From: SIG299 sp051880375
Lineage (GTDB): Bacteria > Bacillota > Clostridia > Lachnospirales > Lachnospiraceae
NCBI GenBank assembly: GCA_051880375.1
Contig: JBJENV010000021.1
Location: 1-64,000 of the forward strand
Direction: 5' to 3'
Length of the DNA: 64,000 nucleotides
Part shown: positions 43,603-51,445 of the stretch, one piece after another
Layout of the letters: each line of letters opens with the position of its first letter
Position numbering within the stretch: the first letter of the stretch is position 1
The notes under the pieces: generated by a model
The model's database searches: none
What the model was told of the DNA's origin: nothing
The model's input: the letters and a program-made list of their open reading frames with translations, nothing else
Made by a program: the position numbers and the translations under genes

Positions 43603-43609
43603 ACTTTTC
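43574..43609 (+). terminator. Terminator between repeat RNA and nuclease gene
   Basis: Stem AAAAGCAGG (43574-43582) / CCTGCTTTT (43594-43602) with an 11-nt loop and further T-rich sequence, ending just before the ribosome site GGAGG (43614-43618). Confidence 0.8.
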
Positions 43610-43623
43610 AACAGGAGGATAAG

Positions 43624-44247
43624 ATGCCGAGGGCAGAGAATATACTTACAGAAGGAAATAAAAATAGACTACGAACAAGTATTATACAAGGTGCAATCAA
43701 TTTTGAACAATATCTGAATAACAAGACATTCTTAATTCTATGTGATGATAATTCACAAACACAAATCAGATTTTTCCATGAAGATTACAAACATTTAACC
43801 GGAATATACAGTGATTTAGATAATGCAGAATTTTATGATAAATGTCGGCAGGGAATTATTAGTTCAGGAAATATTGATACACTTCAAAAATATGATTGGT
43901 CTACTTTAAAAAAGAAAACAGGAAAGATAGAGCATTTTCATGAGCTACTATATTCAAAAGCGGATAAGAGTTTATTATTAAATCAGTTAAAAACACATAC
44001 TACAGTTTTTCCTGTGGCTATTCGAAATGATACAGAAAACATTTGTGTTGGATTTGTTGGTGATATTAATAGGGCACGAAGCTTAAGAAATGCAAAAAAT
44101 TCACATGACACAGTCATTGAAAAACAAATCATTGCCGTTTTAGGGAAGAAAAATGGAAGCGAAATGTTTGAAGAGGTGGTCTATATGAAAGAAGGTTATG
44201 AAATAAATGAACATACATTTAGTAACCATGTCAAATATTTTACTTGA
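43624..44247 (+). CDS. PBECR4-like nuclease, candidate type III toxin
   Basis: This 207-residue protein is encoded by an A+T-rich gene. By eye the N-terminal half matches the PBECR4 pattern of phage/Barnase-EndoU-ColicinE5/D-RelE-like nucleases: KTFLILCDDNSQTQIRFF, then YKHLTGIYSD and FYDKCRQGII, with a Lys-rich patch TLKKKTGKI. The C-terminal half has HTTVFPVAIRND and a final helical region. GGAGG is 5 nt before ATG 43624; an in-frame GTG at 43384 would translate through the repeats and terminator and is judged unlikely. Repeats plus terminator upstream suggest an RNase toxin held by a repeat RNA. Confidence 0.65.
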   Translation: MPRAENILTEGNKNRLRTSIIQGAINFEQYLNNKTFLILCDDNSQTQIRFFHEDYKHLTGIYSDLDNAEFYDKCRQGIISSGNIDTLQKYDWSTLKKKTGKIEHFHELLYSKADKSLLLNQLKTHTTVFPVAIRNDTENICVGFVGDINRARSLRNAKNSHDTVIEKQIIAVLGKKNGSEMFEEVVYMKEGYEINEHTFSNHVKYFT

Positions 44248-44272
44248 CACCACCAAAATCTTGTAGTACAAT
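44244..44272 (+). promoter_or_regulatory. SigA-type promoter of the ylxM-ffh operon
   Basis: A perfect TTGACA (44244-44249), a 17-nt spacer, and TACAAT (44267-44272). It overlaps the stop codon of the nuclease gene. Confidence 0.85.
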
Positions 44273-44309
44273 ACCACCTGTGTGTAAAGAAAAAGACTTT
44301 ACAGGTGGT
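44273..44309 (+). promoter_or_regulatory. Leader hairpin sequestering the ylxM ribosome site
   Basis: ACCACCT (44273-44279) pairs with AGGTGGT (44303-44309), and GTAAAG (44284-44289) with CTTTAC (44297-44302), with a 4-nt bulge and 7-nt loop. The 3' arm contains the only plausible ribosome site (AGGTGG), 8 nt before ATG 44317. The -10 element ends at 44272, so a usual start site would lie inside or at the edge of the 5' arm; the fold needs a start near 44273 or a longer transcript. Confidence 0.5.
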
Positions 44310-44316
44310 ATATTTT

Positions 44317-44676
44317 ATGGTAGAATCTTTTGAGGAAATCGTAGAGCTGTCCTTATTATATGATTTTTACGGTGAAATGCTCGGCGACCACAAAAAGAAA
44401 ATATTTGAAGACTATGTCTTAAATGACTTATCCTTAGCGGAAATCGCAGAGGAGGAGGGCATTTCGAGACAGGGTGTACACGATATTGTAAAACGTTGTA
44501 CCAAACAGCTCAAGGAGTACGAGGCAGCTCTTCATCTGGTAGAAAAGTTTCAGAACATGAAGAAGAAGCTGACGAAAGCGGCAGAGCTTTTAGAAACTCC
44601 GGATGGAGAAGCAACAAATTCTGCTAATATCGAAGCAGCAAGAACACTTATGAAAGAAATGTTAGCCGAGCTGTAG
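44317..44676 (+). CDS. ylxM: YlxM (SRP-associated HTH protein)
   Basis: This 119-residue protein of the UPF0122/YlxM family has a sigma-region-4-like HTH (YVLNDLSLAEIAEEEGISRQ then GVHDIVKRC). In streptococci YlxM binds Ffh and scRNA and modulates SRP activity. It is directly upstream of ffh as in most Firmicutes. ATG 44317 is chosen because the GTG at 44305 lies inside the ribosome site. Confidence 0.9.
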   Translation: MVESFEEIVELSLLYDFYGEMLGDHKKKIFEDYVLNDLSLAEIAEEEGISRQGVHDIVKRCTKQLKEYEAALHLVEKFQNMKKKLTKAAELLETPDGEATNSANIEAARTLMKEMLAEL

Positions 44677-44708
44677 AATAGACAGACATAAACTAAAGGA
44701 GTACTGAC

Positions 44709-46064
44709 ATGGCATTTGACAGCCTTTCGGAAAAACTTCAAAATGTATTTAAAAACCTTCGCGGCAAGGGAAGACTGACGGAAGAAGACGTAAAGACCGC
44801 ATTAAAAGAAGTAAAAATGGCACTTCTCGAAGCGGACGTAAACTTCAAGGTCGTAAAAGGGTTTATTGCCTCGGTTCAGGAACGTGCGGTCGGTCAGGAC
44901 GTGATGAACAGCTTAACGCCGGGTCAGATGGTCATCAAAATCGTAAACGAAGAGCTTGTCCGTCTGATGGGGGATGAAAAGACTGATTTGACGCTGCTTC
45001 CGGGTGGACAGACAACCGTCATTATGATGTGCGGTCTGCAAGGTGCCGGTAAAACGACAACAGCGGCGAAGTTAGCCGGTCAGCTAAAGTCCAAGGGGAA
45101 GAAGCCGCTTTTGGTTGCCTGCGATATTTACCGTCCTGCGGCGATTGACCAGTTGGAAATCAACGCAAAGAAGCAGGGCGTGGATGTATTTTCGATGGGA
45201 ACCAAACACAGCCCGGTCAATATTGCAAAGGCAGGTATGGAGCATGCGGCAAAGAACGGCAACAATGTTGTCATACTTGATACCGCAGGTCGGCTGCATA
45301 TAGACGAAGCCATGATGGAAGAGCTTGTGGAAATTTCAAATGCCCTTCCGATTACCAATACGATATTAACCGTAGACGCCATGACAGGTCAGGATGCCGT
45401 CAACGTGGCACAAACCTTTCATGAAAAGCTTCCGTTAACCGGTGTTATTTTAACCAAGATGGACAGTGATACCCGTGGCGGTGCGGCACTTTCGATTCGT
45501 TCGGTCACCGGACTGCCGATTCTGTATGTCGGCATGGGAGAAAAGCTTTCCGATTTAGAACCGTTCTATCCGGACCGCATGGCGAGCCGAATCCTTGGCA
45601 TGGGCGATATTTTAACGCTGATTGATAAAGCACAGGCGGACTTCGATGAGGAAAAGGCAAAAGAGCTGACCCGTAAAATGAAAAAAGCGGAGTTCAACTT
45701 TGACGACCTGTTAGACCAGATGCAGCAGATGAAAAAAATGGGCGGGCTCAGTCAGATTTTAGGGATGATGCCCGGCATGAGCAGTCAGCTGAAGGACGTA
45801 GAAATTGATGACGATATGTTTAAGGGCATGGAGGCTATCATCTGCTCCATGACAAAGGAGGAGCGTGCCAATCCTTCCGTTTTAAATCCTTCCAGAAAAC
45901 GAAGAATTGCAAACGGCGCAGGTGTTGACATCAGTGAGGTAAACCGCCTTGTAAAGCAGGTGGAAGGTCAGAAAAAGATGATGAAACAGCTGTCCGGCAT
46001 GATGGGCGGCAAAGGCAGAAAACGCTTCGGCGGAGGTATGAGATTCCCGTTTGGGGGCATGTAA
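44709..46064 (+). CDS. ffh: Signal recognition particle GTPase Ffh
   Basis: Ffh binds signal peptides of nascent membrane proteins and delivers them to FtsY. This 451-residue protein shows the N domain, G domain (GLQGAGKTTTAAKLA, DTAGRLHIDE, TKMDSDTRGG) and a Met-rich M domain (~300-451) with the GXG-type RNA-binding helix region (SRKRRIANGAGVDISEVN). AAAGGAG precedes ATG 44709. It is downstream of ylxM and upstream of rpsP. Confidence 0.96.
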   Translation: MAFDSLSEKLQNVFKNLRGKGRLTEEDVKTALKEVKMALLEADVNFKVVKGFIASVQERAVGQDVMNSLTPGQMVIKIVNEELVRLMGDEKTDLTLLPGGQTTVIMMCGLQGAGKTTTAAKLAGQLKSKGKKPLLVACDIYRPAAIDQLEINAKKQGVDVFSMGTKHSPVNIAKAGMEHAAKNGNNVVILDTAGRLHIDEAMMEELVEISNALPITNTILTVDAMTGQDAVNVAQTFHEKLPLTGVILTKMDSDTRGGAALSIRSVTGLPILYVGMGEKLSDLEPFYPDRMASRILGMGDILTLIDKAQADFDEEKAKELTRKMKKAEFNFDDLLDQMQQMKKMGGLSQILGMMPGMSSQLKDVEIDDDMFKGMEAIICSMTKEERANPSVLNPSRKRRIANGAGVDISEVNRLVKQVEGQKKMMKQLSGMMGGKGRKRFGGGMRFPFGGM

Positions 46065-46132
46065 TTACGCTATGGTTTATCCGTCAGGATAATTCATGTA
46101 TAGAAATCAAATATTTTAAGGAGGAAAAAACA

Positions 46133-46375
46133 ATGGCAGTAAAGATTAGATTAAGAAGAATGGGACAGAAGAAGGCTCCTTTCTATAGAATCGTTGTTGC
46201 TGATTCCCGCTCCCCAAGAGACGGAAAGTTCATCGATGAGATCGGAACCTATGATCCAACCAAGCAGCCAAGCGCATTTGATATCAACGCTGAATCTGCT
46301 AAGAAGTGGCTGGAAAACGGCGCTCAGCCGACAGAAACCGTTGCTAAGCTGTTTAAGAAGGCTGGTATTAAGTAG
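46133..46375 (+). CDS. rpsP: Ribosomal protein S16
   Basis: An 80-residue 30S protein starting MAVKIRLRRMGQKKAPFYRI, the S16 signature, with DSRSPRDGKFIDEIGTYDP. AAGGAGG precedes ATG 46133. Standard position between ffh and khpA. Confidence 0.97.
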   Translation: MAVKIRLRRMGQKKAPFYRIVVADSRSPRDGKFIDEIGTYDPTKQPSAFDINAESAKKWLENGAQPTETVAKLFKKAGIK

Positions 46376-46406
46376 TTCGGAGGCAATCTCGGAAAGGTGC
46401 GTATAT

Positions 46407-46637
46407 ATGAAGGAATTAGTTAGAGTAATCGCTACAGCACTGGTAGATCATCCGGATGAAGTAATTGTTACCGAAAAAGAAACAGATAAGACCATCGTTG
46501 TGGAACTGAAAGTTGCCACCGAAGACATGGGAAAGGTAATCGGCAAACAGGGACGTATTGCCAAGTCCATTCGTACCGTAGTAAAAGCTGCATCTACGAG
46601 GGACGACAAAAAGGTTATTGTAGAAATTCTTCAGTAA
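46407..46637 (+). CDS. khpA: KH-domain RNA-binding protein KhpA
   Basis: A 76-residue single KH domain with the GKVIGKQGRIAKSIRTVVKA loop. KhpA with KhpB is a global RNA binder affecting cell elongation in streptococci. AAAGGTG precedes ATG 46407. Usual position between rpsP and rimM. Confidence 0.93.
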   Translation: MKELVRVIATALVDHPDEVIVTEKETDKTIVVELKVATEDMGKVIGKQGRIAKSIRTVVKAASTRDDKKVIVEILQ

Positions 46638-46662
46638 CATCACTGTTTGGATGAACTTAAGA

Positions 46663-46707
46663 AAGAGACTGTTGCAACAGAAACTGTAGGCAGTCTCTTC
46701 TTTTTTT
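46663..46707 (+). terminator. Terminator between khpA and rimM
   Basis: Stem AAGAGACTG (46663-46671) / CAGTCTCTT (46691-46699) followed by a seven-T run. It probably reduces read-through into rimM-trmD. Confidence 0.85.
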
Positions 46708-46743
46708 AAGCAAGGGGTAACCTTTGAAAGGAGCAGAAAAATC

Positions 46744-47253
46744 ATGATAGAAAACAATCTGCTGCGTGTGGGTGTGATATCCAATACGCATGGTGTAAAG
46801 GGTGAAGTCAAAGTATTCCCGACAACGGATGATTTAGAGCGTTTCAAGCTGTTAAAGGATGTGCTTTTAGATACCGGCAAGGAACTGCTTCCCTTAGAGG
46901 TAACCGGCGTCAAGTTCTTTAAAAATCAGGCGATTTTAAAGTTTAAGGGTATTGATAACATCAATGACATTGAGAAATACAAGGGAAAAGATCTGCTTGT
47001 CACAAGAGAAAATGCAGTGCCGCTAAAAGAAGGAGAATACTTTATCTGCGATTTGATTGGGTGTACCGTTGTATCGGAAGATGGAACTGCAGTCGGAGAA
47101 CTTACCGAGGTCATGCAGACGGCAGCAAATGATGTTTATGTCGTTACAAAGCCGGGTGGCGAAGAATTGCTGATTCCGGTGACCGATGAGTGCGTGAAGG
47201 AGATTTCGCCGGAAGAAAAGAAAATTACCGTACATCTTTTGGAGTGGATTTAG
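46744..47253 (+). CDS. rimM: 16S rRNA processing factor RimM
   Basis: This 169-residue protein assists maturation of the 30S head. The N-terminal domain has VGVISNTHGVKGEVKVFP and the PRC-barrel half has GEYFICDLIGCTVVSEDG and ELLIPVTDECVKEI. AAAGGAG precedes ATG 46744. It abuts trmD with 1 bp between stop and start. Confidence 0.95.
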   Translation: MIENNLLRVGVISNTHGVKGEVKVFPTTDDLERFKLLKDVLLDTGKELLPLEVTGVKFFKNQAILKFKGIDNINDIEKYKGKDLLVTRENAVPLKEGEYFICDLIGCTVVSEDGTAVGELTEVMQTAANDVYVVTKPGGEELLIPVTDECVKEISPEEKKITVHLLEWI

Positions 47254-47254
47254 C

Positions 47255-47959
47255 ATGAATTTTTATGTGATGACGCTGTTTCCGGAAATGATAGAAGCAG
47301 GTTTAAATACGAGTATTATCGGACGTGCCATGGAAAAGGGACTGCTTTCGCTTCATGCGGTCAACATCCGCGACTTTACCTTGGATAAGCATAAAAGAGT
47401 AGATGACTACCCTTACGGCGGCGGTGCCGGAATGCTGATGGCGGTTGAGCCGGTGGTGCGGACGTATGAGTATATCAAAGAGGACATCCGTAAACGCGGA
47501 GCAACGGAAGAACATCCGCGTGTTGTCTACCTGACGCCATGGGGGCATCCGTTTACCCAGCAGATGGCAAAGGAGTTTGCAAACGAAGAAAATCTGGTGT
47601 TTCTGTGCGGGCATTATGAGGGAATTGACGAGCGCGCGCTGGAAGAGGTTGCTACGGACTTTGTTTCTATCGGTGATTATGTACTGACCGGTGGGGAGCT
47701 TCCGGCAATGGTAATGATTGACGCCATTTCCAGACTCGTTCCGGGAGTCTTAAACAATGGAGCTTCTGCGGAGTATGAGAGCTTTTCTGACGGGTTATTA
47801 GAGCATCCGCAATACACAAGGCCGGAGGAATACATGGGAAAGAAAGTGCCGGAGGTACTGCTTTCCGGACATCACGCCAATATCGAGGCCTGGCGGAAGG
47901 AACAGTCTCTGCTTCGGACAAAAAAGTACCGTCCGGATTTACTGGAAAAAAATTTATAA
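47255..47959 (+). CDS. trmD: tRNA (guanine-37-N1)-methyltransferase
   Basis: TrmD methylates G37 next to the anticodon using S-adenosylmethionine. This 234-residue SPOUT-knot enzyme shows DDYPYGGGAGMLMAVEPV, LCGHYEGIDERAL and SIGDYVLTGGELPAMVMIDA. It follows rimM by 1 bp and is upstream of rplS, the standard bacterial order. Confidence 0.96.
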   Translation: MNFYVMTLFPEMIEAGLNTSIIGRAMEKGLLSLHAVNIRDFTLDKHKRVDDYPYGGGAGMLMAVEPVVRTYEYIKEDIRKRGATEEHPRVVYLTPWGHPFTQQMAKEFANEENLVFLCGHYEGIDERALEEVATDFVSIGDYVLTGGELPAMVMIDAISRLVPGVLNNGASAEYESFSDGLLEHPQYTRPEEYMGKKVPEVLLSGHHANIEAWRKEQSLLRTKKYRPDLLEKNL

Positions 47960-47966
47960 AAACTGC

Positions 47967-48060
47967 TTGCAATATTTGTTGCAGTATAGTATAATACATC
48001 TTTGTGAGACAAGATGGTCCTCTGTGTCAAAGTGACAGTAAGAACGTCTTTAAATAGTTT
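47967..48060 (+). promoter_or_regulatory. rplS promoter and leader
   Basis: TTGCAA (47967-47972), a 17-nt spacer, and a perfect TATAAT (47990-47995), then a ~70-nt untranslated leader before AGGAGG. Many Firmicutes carry an L19-binding leader at this position. A short pairing TGTGTCA/TGACAG (~48024-48037) is visible, but I cannot confirm the known L19 structure. Confidence 0.7.
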
Positions 48061-48075
48061 AGGAGGTCACAACAA

Positions 48076-48423
48076 ATGAACGAGATTATTAAGAACATTG
48101 AAGCAGCTCAGGTAAAGAGCGAAATTCCTGCATTTAACGTAGGCGATACCGTAAGAGTTTTCGCAAAGGTTAAAGAAGGAAACCGTGAAAGAACACAGGT
48201 ATTTGAAGGAATCGTATTAAAGAGACAGCACGGCGGTGCAAGAGAGACCTTCACCGTAAGAAAGTCTTCCAACGGAATCGGTGTAGAAAAGACCTGGCCG
48301 TTACATTCTCCGAACGTAGAGAAGATTGAAGTGATTCGTCTTGGTAAGGTGAGACGTGCAAAGTTAAATTATCTGCGTCAGAGAGTCGGTAAGAGCGCTA
48401 AGGTAAAAGAGCTTGTAAAGTAA
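48076..48423 (+). CDS. rplS: Ribosomal protein L19
   Basis: A 115-residue 50S protein at the 30S-50S interface, with IPAFNVGDTVRVFAKVKEG, RERTQVFEGIVLKRQHGG and GVEKTWPLHSPNVEKIEV. AGGAGG precedes ATG 48076. It has its own promoter despite following trmD. Confidence 0.97.
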   Translation: MNEIIKNIEAAQVKSEIPAFNVGDTVRVFAKVKEGNRERTQVFEGIVLKRQHGGARETFTVRKSSNGIGVEKTWPLHSPNVEKIEVIRLGKVRRAKLNYLRQRVGKSAKVKELVK

Positions 48424-48443
48424 TTAACGAAAAGTGACGAAGA

Positions 48444-48482
48444 AAAAAAGGACAATTCGTTTTGGATTGTCCTTTTCTTTTC
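48444..48482 (+). terminator. Terminator after rplS
   Basis: Stem AAAAGGACAAT (48446-48456) / ATTGTCCTTTT (48466-48476) followed by CTTTT. Confidence 0.88.
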
Positions 48483-48542
48483 ATCAAAAATAAGGTATCA
48501 TTTGTATAGAAGAATGTTTTTATGAAAGGCAGATGATTTTCT

Positions 48543-49118
48543 ATGGACATGAATTTGTACAGTAAAAAGCCGAAATATAAGAAGATTTTGAAAAGCATTC
48601 TGATTTGGATACTGGAAATTGCAATCGTAATTCTTTCGGCATATCTGATTATCGAATACGCAGTGGAAAAAACAACTATGCTCGGTGCTTCCATGGAAAC
48701 GACGTTAAAAGACGGAGACAAGATTATCGTAAACAAGCTGGCATATCTGAAAAACGGACCAAAACGTTATGATGTCATTGTGTTTAAGCAGAGCGGAAAG
48801 GAGCACAGCTATTATAATATCAAGCGCGTCATCGGCATTCCGGGAGATACGATTGAGATTACGGACGGTCTGGTTTATATAAACGGAACCAGACTTGAGG
48901 AGGAAATACCGGTGGAACCGATGCGTCTTTCCGGTCTTGCAGCGGAACCGATTACATTGGAGGAAGATGAGTATTTTGTACTCGGAGATAACCGGAACGC
49001 AAGTGAAGACAGCCGTTTTGCCAATATCGGACTGGTTGTCCGAGAGGATATTATCGGGGAAGCATGGCTAAGACTCAGCCCATTCTCCATTGTTGGAAAG
49101 ATTAACAGAGAAGATTAG
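48543..49118 (+). CDS. lepB: Type I signal peptidase
   Basis: This 191-residue membrane protease removes Sec/Tat signal peptides. It has one N-terminal membrane helix (~20-40). The catalytic serine S50 is in GASMETTLKDGDKIIVNK, the catalytic lysine K94 in YNIKRVIGIPGD, and box E is GDNRNASEDSRF. The start is ATG 48543; a second ATG two codons later is possible. Usual position between rplS and rbgA. Confidence 0.93.
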   Translation: MDMNLYSKKPKYKKILKSILIWILEIAIVILSAYLIIEYAVEKTTMLGASMETTLKDGDKIIVNKLAYLKNGPKRYDVIVFKQSGKEHSYYNIKRVIGIPGDTIEITDGLVYINGTRLEEEIPVEPMRLSGLAAEPITLEEDEYFVLGDNRNASEDSRFANIGLVVREDIIGEAWLRLSPFSIVGKINRED

Positions 49119-49146
49119 TAACTATTTAAATTCGGAGGTTTTTTAG

Positions 49147-50001
49147 ATGCATTATCAGTGGTACCCGGGACATATGTCGAAGGCAAGACGACAGATGCAG
49201 GAGGACATAAAGCTTGTTGATGTGGTGCTGGAGCTTTTGGATGCCAGAATTCCGTTCAGCTCAAAAAATCCGGACATCGATGAACTGGCAAAAGGAAAAG
49301 CAAGAGTGATTCTGCTAAATAAAGCAGACCTGGCAGACGATAAAATAACTGTGAGATTCCAGAAATTTTATGAGCAGAAAGGATGTTTTGTCTGCTGCGT
49401 CAATTCCAAAGGTGGTACGGGAGTAAAAAAAGTAATGGATGTTGTACGTGCTGCCTGCAGGGAAAAAATTGAGCGTGACCGTGCAAGAGGAATGATAAAT
49501 CGTCCGATTCGCGCGATGATTGTCGGTATTCCGAACGTCGGAAAGTCAACGTTTATCAATTCATTTGCGGGGAAAGCATGCGCAAAAACCGGAAATAAGC
49601 CGGGTGTGACAAAGGGAAAGCAATGGATTCGTCTGAATAAAGAACTGGAGCTTTTGGATACGCCGGGAATTTTATGGCCAAAGTTTGAAGACCAGCGTGT
49701 CGGACTGCATCTGGCCATGATTGGTTCCATTAATGAAGACATTCTGGATCAGAATGAAATGGCAATCAAGCTGTTGGAGTATTGTACGAAAACATATCCG
49801 GGAGCGGTTACCGGAAGGTATCAGGTGGAAGAATGTGAGAGCGGCTCGGAGCTTCTTAGCCGAATCGCAGAGAAGCGCGCCTGCAAAAAGAAGGGCGGAG
49901 AGCTGGATCTGGAAAAAATGGCGGGAAGCGTCGTCGATGATTTCCGCGGAGGAAGGCTTGGCAGGATAAGTCTGGAGACACCGGAGGAGAAAAACAGCTG
50001 A
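49147..50001 (+). CDS. rbgA: Ribosome biogenesis GTPase RbgA (YlqF)
   Basis: This 284-residue circularly permuted GTPase acts late in 50S assembly. Motif order is permuted: G4 LLNKADLADD first, then G1 GIPNVGKSTFINS and G3 DTPGILWP. The N-terminal MHYQWYPGHMSKARRQM is diagnostic. GGAGG precedes ATG 49147. Its TGA shares one base with the rnhB ATG. Confidence 0.95.
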   Translation: MHYQWYPGHMSKARRQMQEDIKLVDVVLELLDARIPFSSKNPDIDELAKGKARVILLNKADLADDKITVRFQKFYEQKGCFVCCVNSKGGTGVKKVMDVVRAACREKIERDRARGMINRPIRAMIVGIPNVGKSTFINSFAGKACAKTGNKPGVTKGKQWIRLNKELELLDTPGILWPKFEDQRVGLHLAMIGSINEDILDQNEMAIKLLEYCTKTYPGAVTGRYQVEECESGSELLSRIAEKRACKKKGGELDLEKMAGSVVDDFRGGRLGRISLETPEEKNS

Positions 50002-50768
50002 TGAAAATTGCAGAACTAAAGAATATAATAGATACTACAGATGTAGAACATCTTCCCGAGGTGATGGAACGCTTTTCTACGGAAGAAAGCGCAGGAGCAA
50101 AACAGCAGCTTCTCAGGGCAAAAAAGCGTTACGAAGCCTATCGTAAGGAATGTGAGCGTACCGAAGCAATGCAGGTTTATGAACGCAAGTACAGCGATTA
50201 TTCGGCTATCTGCGGTATTGACGAGGTTGGAAGAGGCCCTCTTGCAGGGCCGGTGGTAGCAGCAGCCGTTATTTTACCGAGACCCTGCAATATTTTGTAT
50301 CTGAACGATTCCAAGCAGCTTTCCGAGGCAAAGCGCGAGGAACTGTACGACGTGATTATTACACAGGCAGTTGCTGTCGGTATCGGCGTAGTTTCTCACA
50401 CAAGGATTGATGAAATCAACATTTTGCAGGCAACGTATGAGGCAATGCGACAGGCAGTCGGAAAGCTTTCCGTTGTGCCGGATTTGCTTTTAAATGATGC
50501 GGTAACCATACCCGGACTTCCGATGAAGCAGGTGCCGATTATTAAAGGGGATGCCAAAAGCAGTTCGATTGCCGCGGCAAGCATTGTTGCCAAGGTCACA
50601 AGGGACCGGATGATGGTGGAACTGGACCGTTTTTACCCGGGCTATGGCTTTGCCTCTAACAAGGGCTACGGCTCTAAGGAGCATATTCATGCAATACAGA
50701 CATTGGGCCCTTCGGACATACACAGACGCAGCTTTATCAAAAATTTTTATGAGGGTTCTGACAAATAA
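50001..50768 (+). CDS. rnhB: Ribonuclease HII
   Basis: RNase HII removes ribonucleotides from DNA. This 255-residue protein has an extra N-terminal helical extension (~1-65), then the catalytic domain with GIDEVGRGPLAGPVV, LNDSKQLSEAKRE and KGDAKSSSIAAASIVAKVTRD. The catalytic D-E-D-D set is present. ATG 50001 overlaps rbgA's stop (TGATG), so the two are coupled. Confidence 0.95.
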   Translation: MKIAELKNIIDTTDVEHLPEVMERFSTEESAGAKQQLLRAKKRYEAYRKECERTEAMQVYERKYSDYSAICGIDEVGRGPLAGPVVAAAVILPRPCNILYLNDSKQLSEAKREELYDVIITQAVAVGIGVVSHTRIDEINILQATYEAMRQAVGKLSVVPDLLLNDAVTIPGLPMKQVPIIKGDAKSSSIAAASIVAKVTRDRMMVELDRFYPGYGFASNKGYGSKEHIHAIQTLGPSDIHRRSFIKNFYEGSDK

Positions 50769-50811
50769 TTACTTGCTTATTTATCGACTGTTTTTTCTCA
50801 AGGAGGGAGCC

Positions 50812-51096
50812 ATGAAAGAGCAGGACGTAAAAAACAAAACAGCAGTTGCGCTTTCTTATGATGCTTCGGAAACTGCGCCGAAAATTCTTGCAACCGGAAA
50901 AGGACATCTGGCAGAACGCATTATCGAAGCAGCAAAGGAAGAAAATATACCGATACACAAGGACGAAAAGCTTGCTGCAACGCTCTCAAAGCTTCAAATC
51001 GGAGATTATATTCCGAAGGAGCTGTACGGTGTAGTAGCGGAAATTTTGGTCTTTGTTGACCGTGTGGAGGGCATCAGACGGAATGGTAAAAAATAA
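50812..51096 (+). CDS. FlhB C-terminal-domain-like protein (YlqH)
   Basis: A 94-residue soluble protein equal to the cytoplasmic domain of FlhB/YscU export switches, with AVALSYDASETAPKILATGK and a C-terminal IPKELYGVVAEILVFV. The autocleavage NPTH motif and the membrane part are missing. Such orphan domains are common at this locus in Firmicutes; role unknown. AGGAGG precedes ATG 50812. It overlaps yraN by 14 bp. Confidence 0.88.
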   Translation: MKEQDVKNKTAVALSYDASETAPKILATGKGHLAERIIEAAKEENIPIHKDEKLAATLSKLQIGDYIPKELYGVVAEILVFVDRVEGIRRNGKK

Positions 51097-51430
51097 ACGC
51101 ACGGTCGGTGCGGAGAAAGAAGCACTTGCAGAAGGATATCTGACCGGGCAGGGGCTTCGGATTCTGGATAAAAATTATTATTTCAAAGGCGGAGAAATCG
51201 ATTTGATTGCAATGCATGGCGAATATCTCTGCTTTATCGAAGTAAAATACAGAAAGACGGCAGCACTCGGATTTCCGGAAGAAGCAGTCGGGCGTAGCAA
51301 ACAGCAGAGAATGCGGTTCGGAGCCAGACGGTATTTGTATGAGCACGGACTTTCGGAATCCACGCCGTGCCGTTTTGACGTTGTTGCAGTTTTAGGACAG
51401 GAAATTACATGGATACAAAATGCATTTTAA
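51083..51430 (+). CDS. yraN: UPF0102 family endonuclease-like protein YraN
   Basis: A 115-residue restriction-endonuclease-fold protein with GAEKEALAEGYLTGQGLRIL, then the nuclease-like core GEIDLIA....FIEVKYR (D, E-x-K), and RMRFGARRYLYEHG. Function in the cell is unresolved; Holliday-junction-like activity has been proposed for the fold. The start ATG 51083 is inside the preceding gene. Confidence 0.9.
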   Translation: MVKNKRTVGAEKEALAEGYLTGQGLRILDKNYYFKGGEIDLIAMHGEYLCFIEVKYRKTAALGFPEEAVGRSKQQRMRFGARRYLYEHGLSESTPCRFDVVAVLGQEITWIQNAF

Positions 51431-51445
51431 GGAATAGGGGAAACA

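Noticed and set aside
43384..43623. N-terminal extension of the nuclease gene, translating both 84-nt repeats from GTG 43384
   Set aside because: It would translate through a strong terminator and has no ribosome site, while GGAGG sits 5 nt before ATG 43624. Kept as the main alternative because the frame is open.
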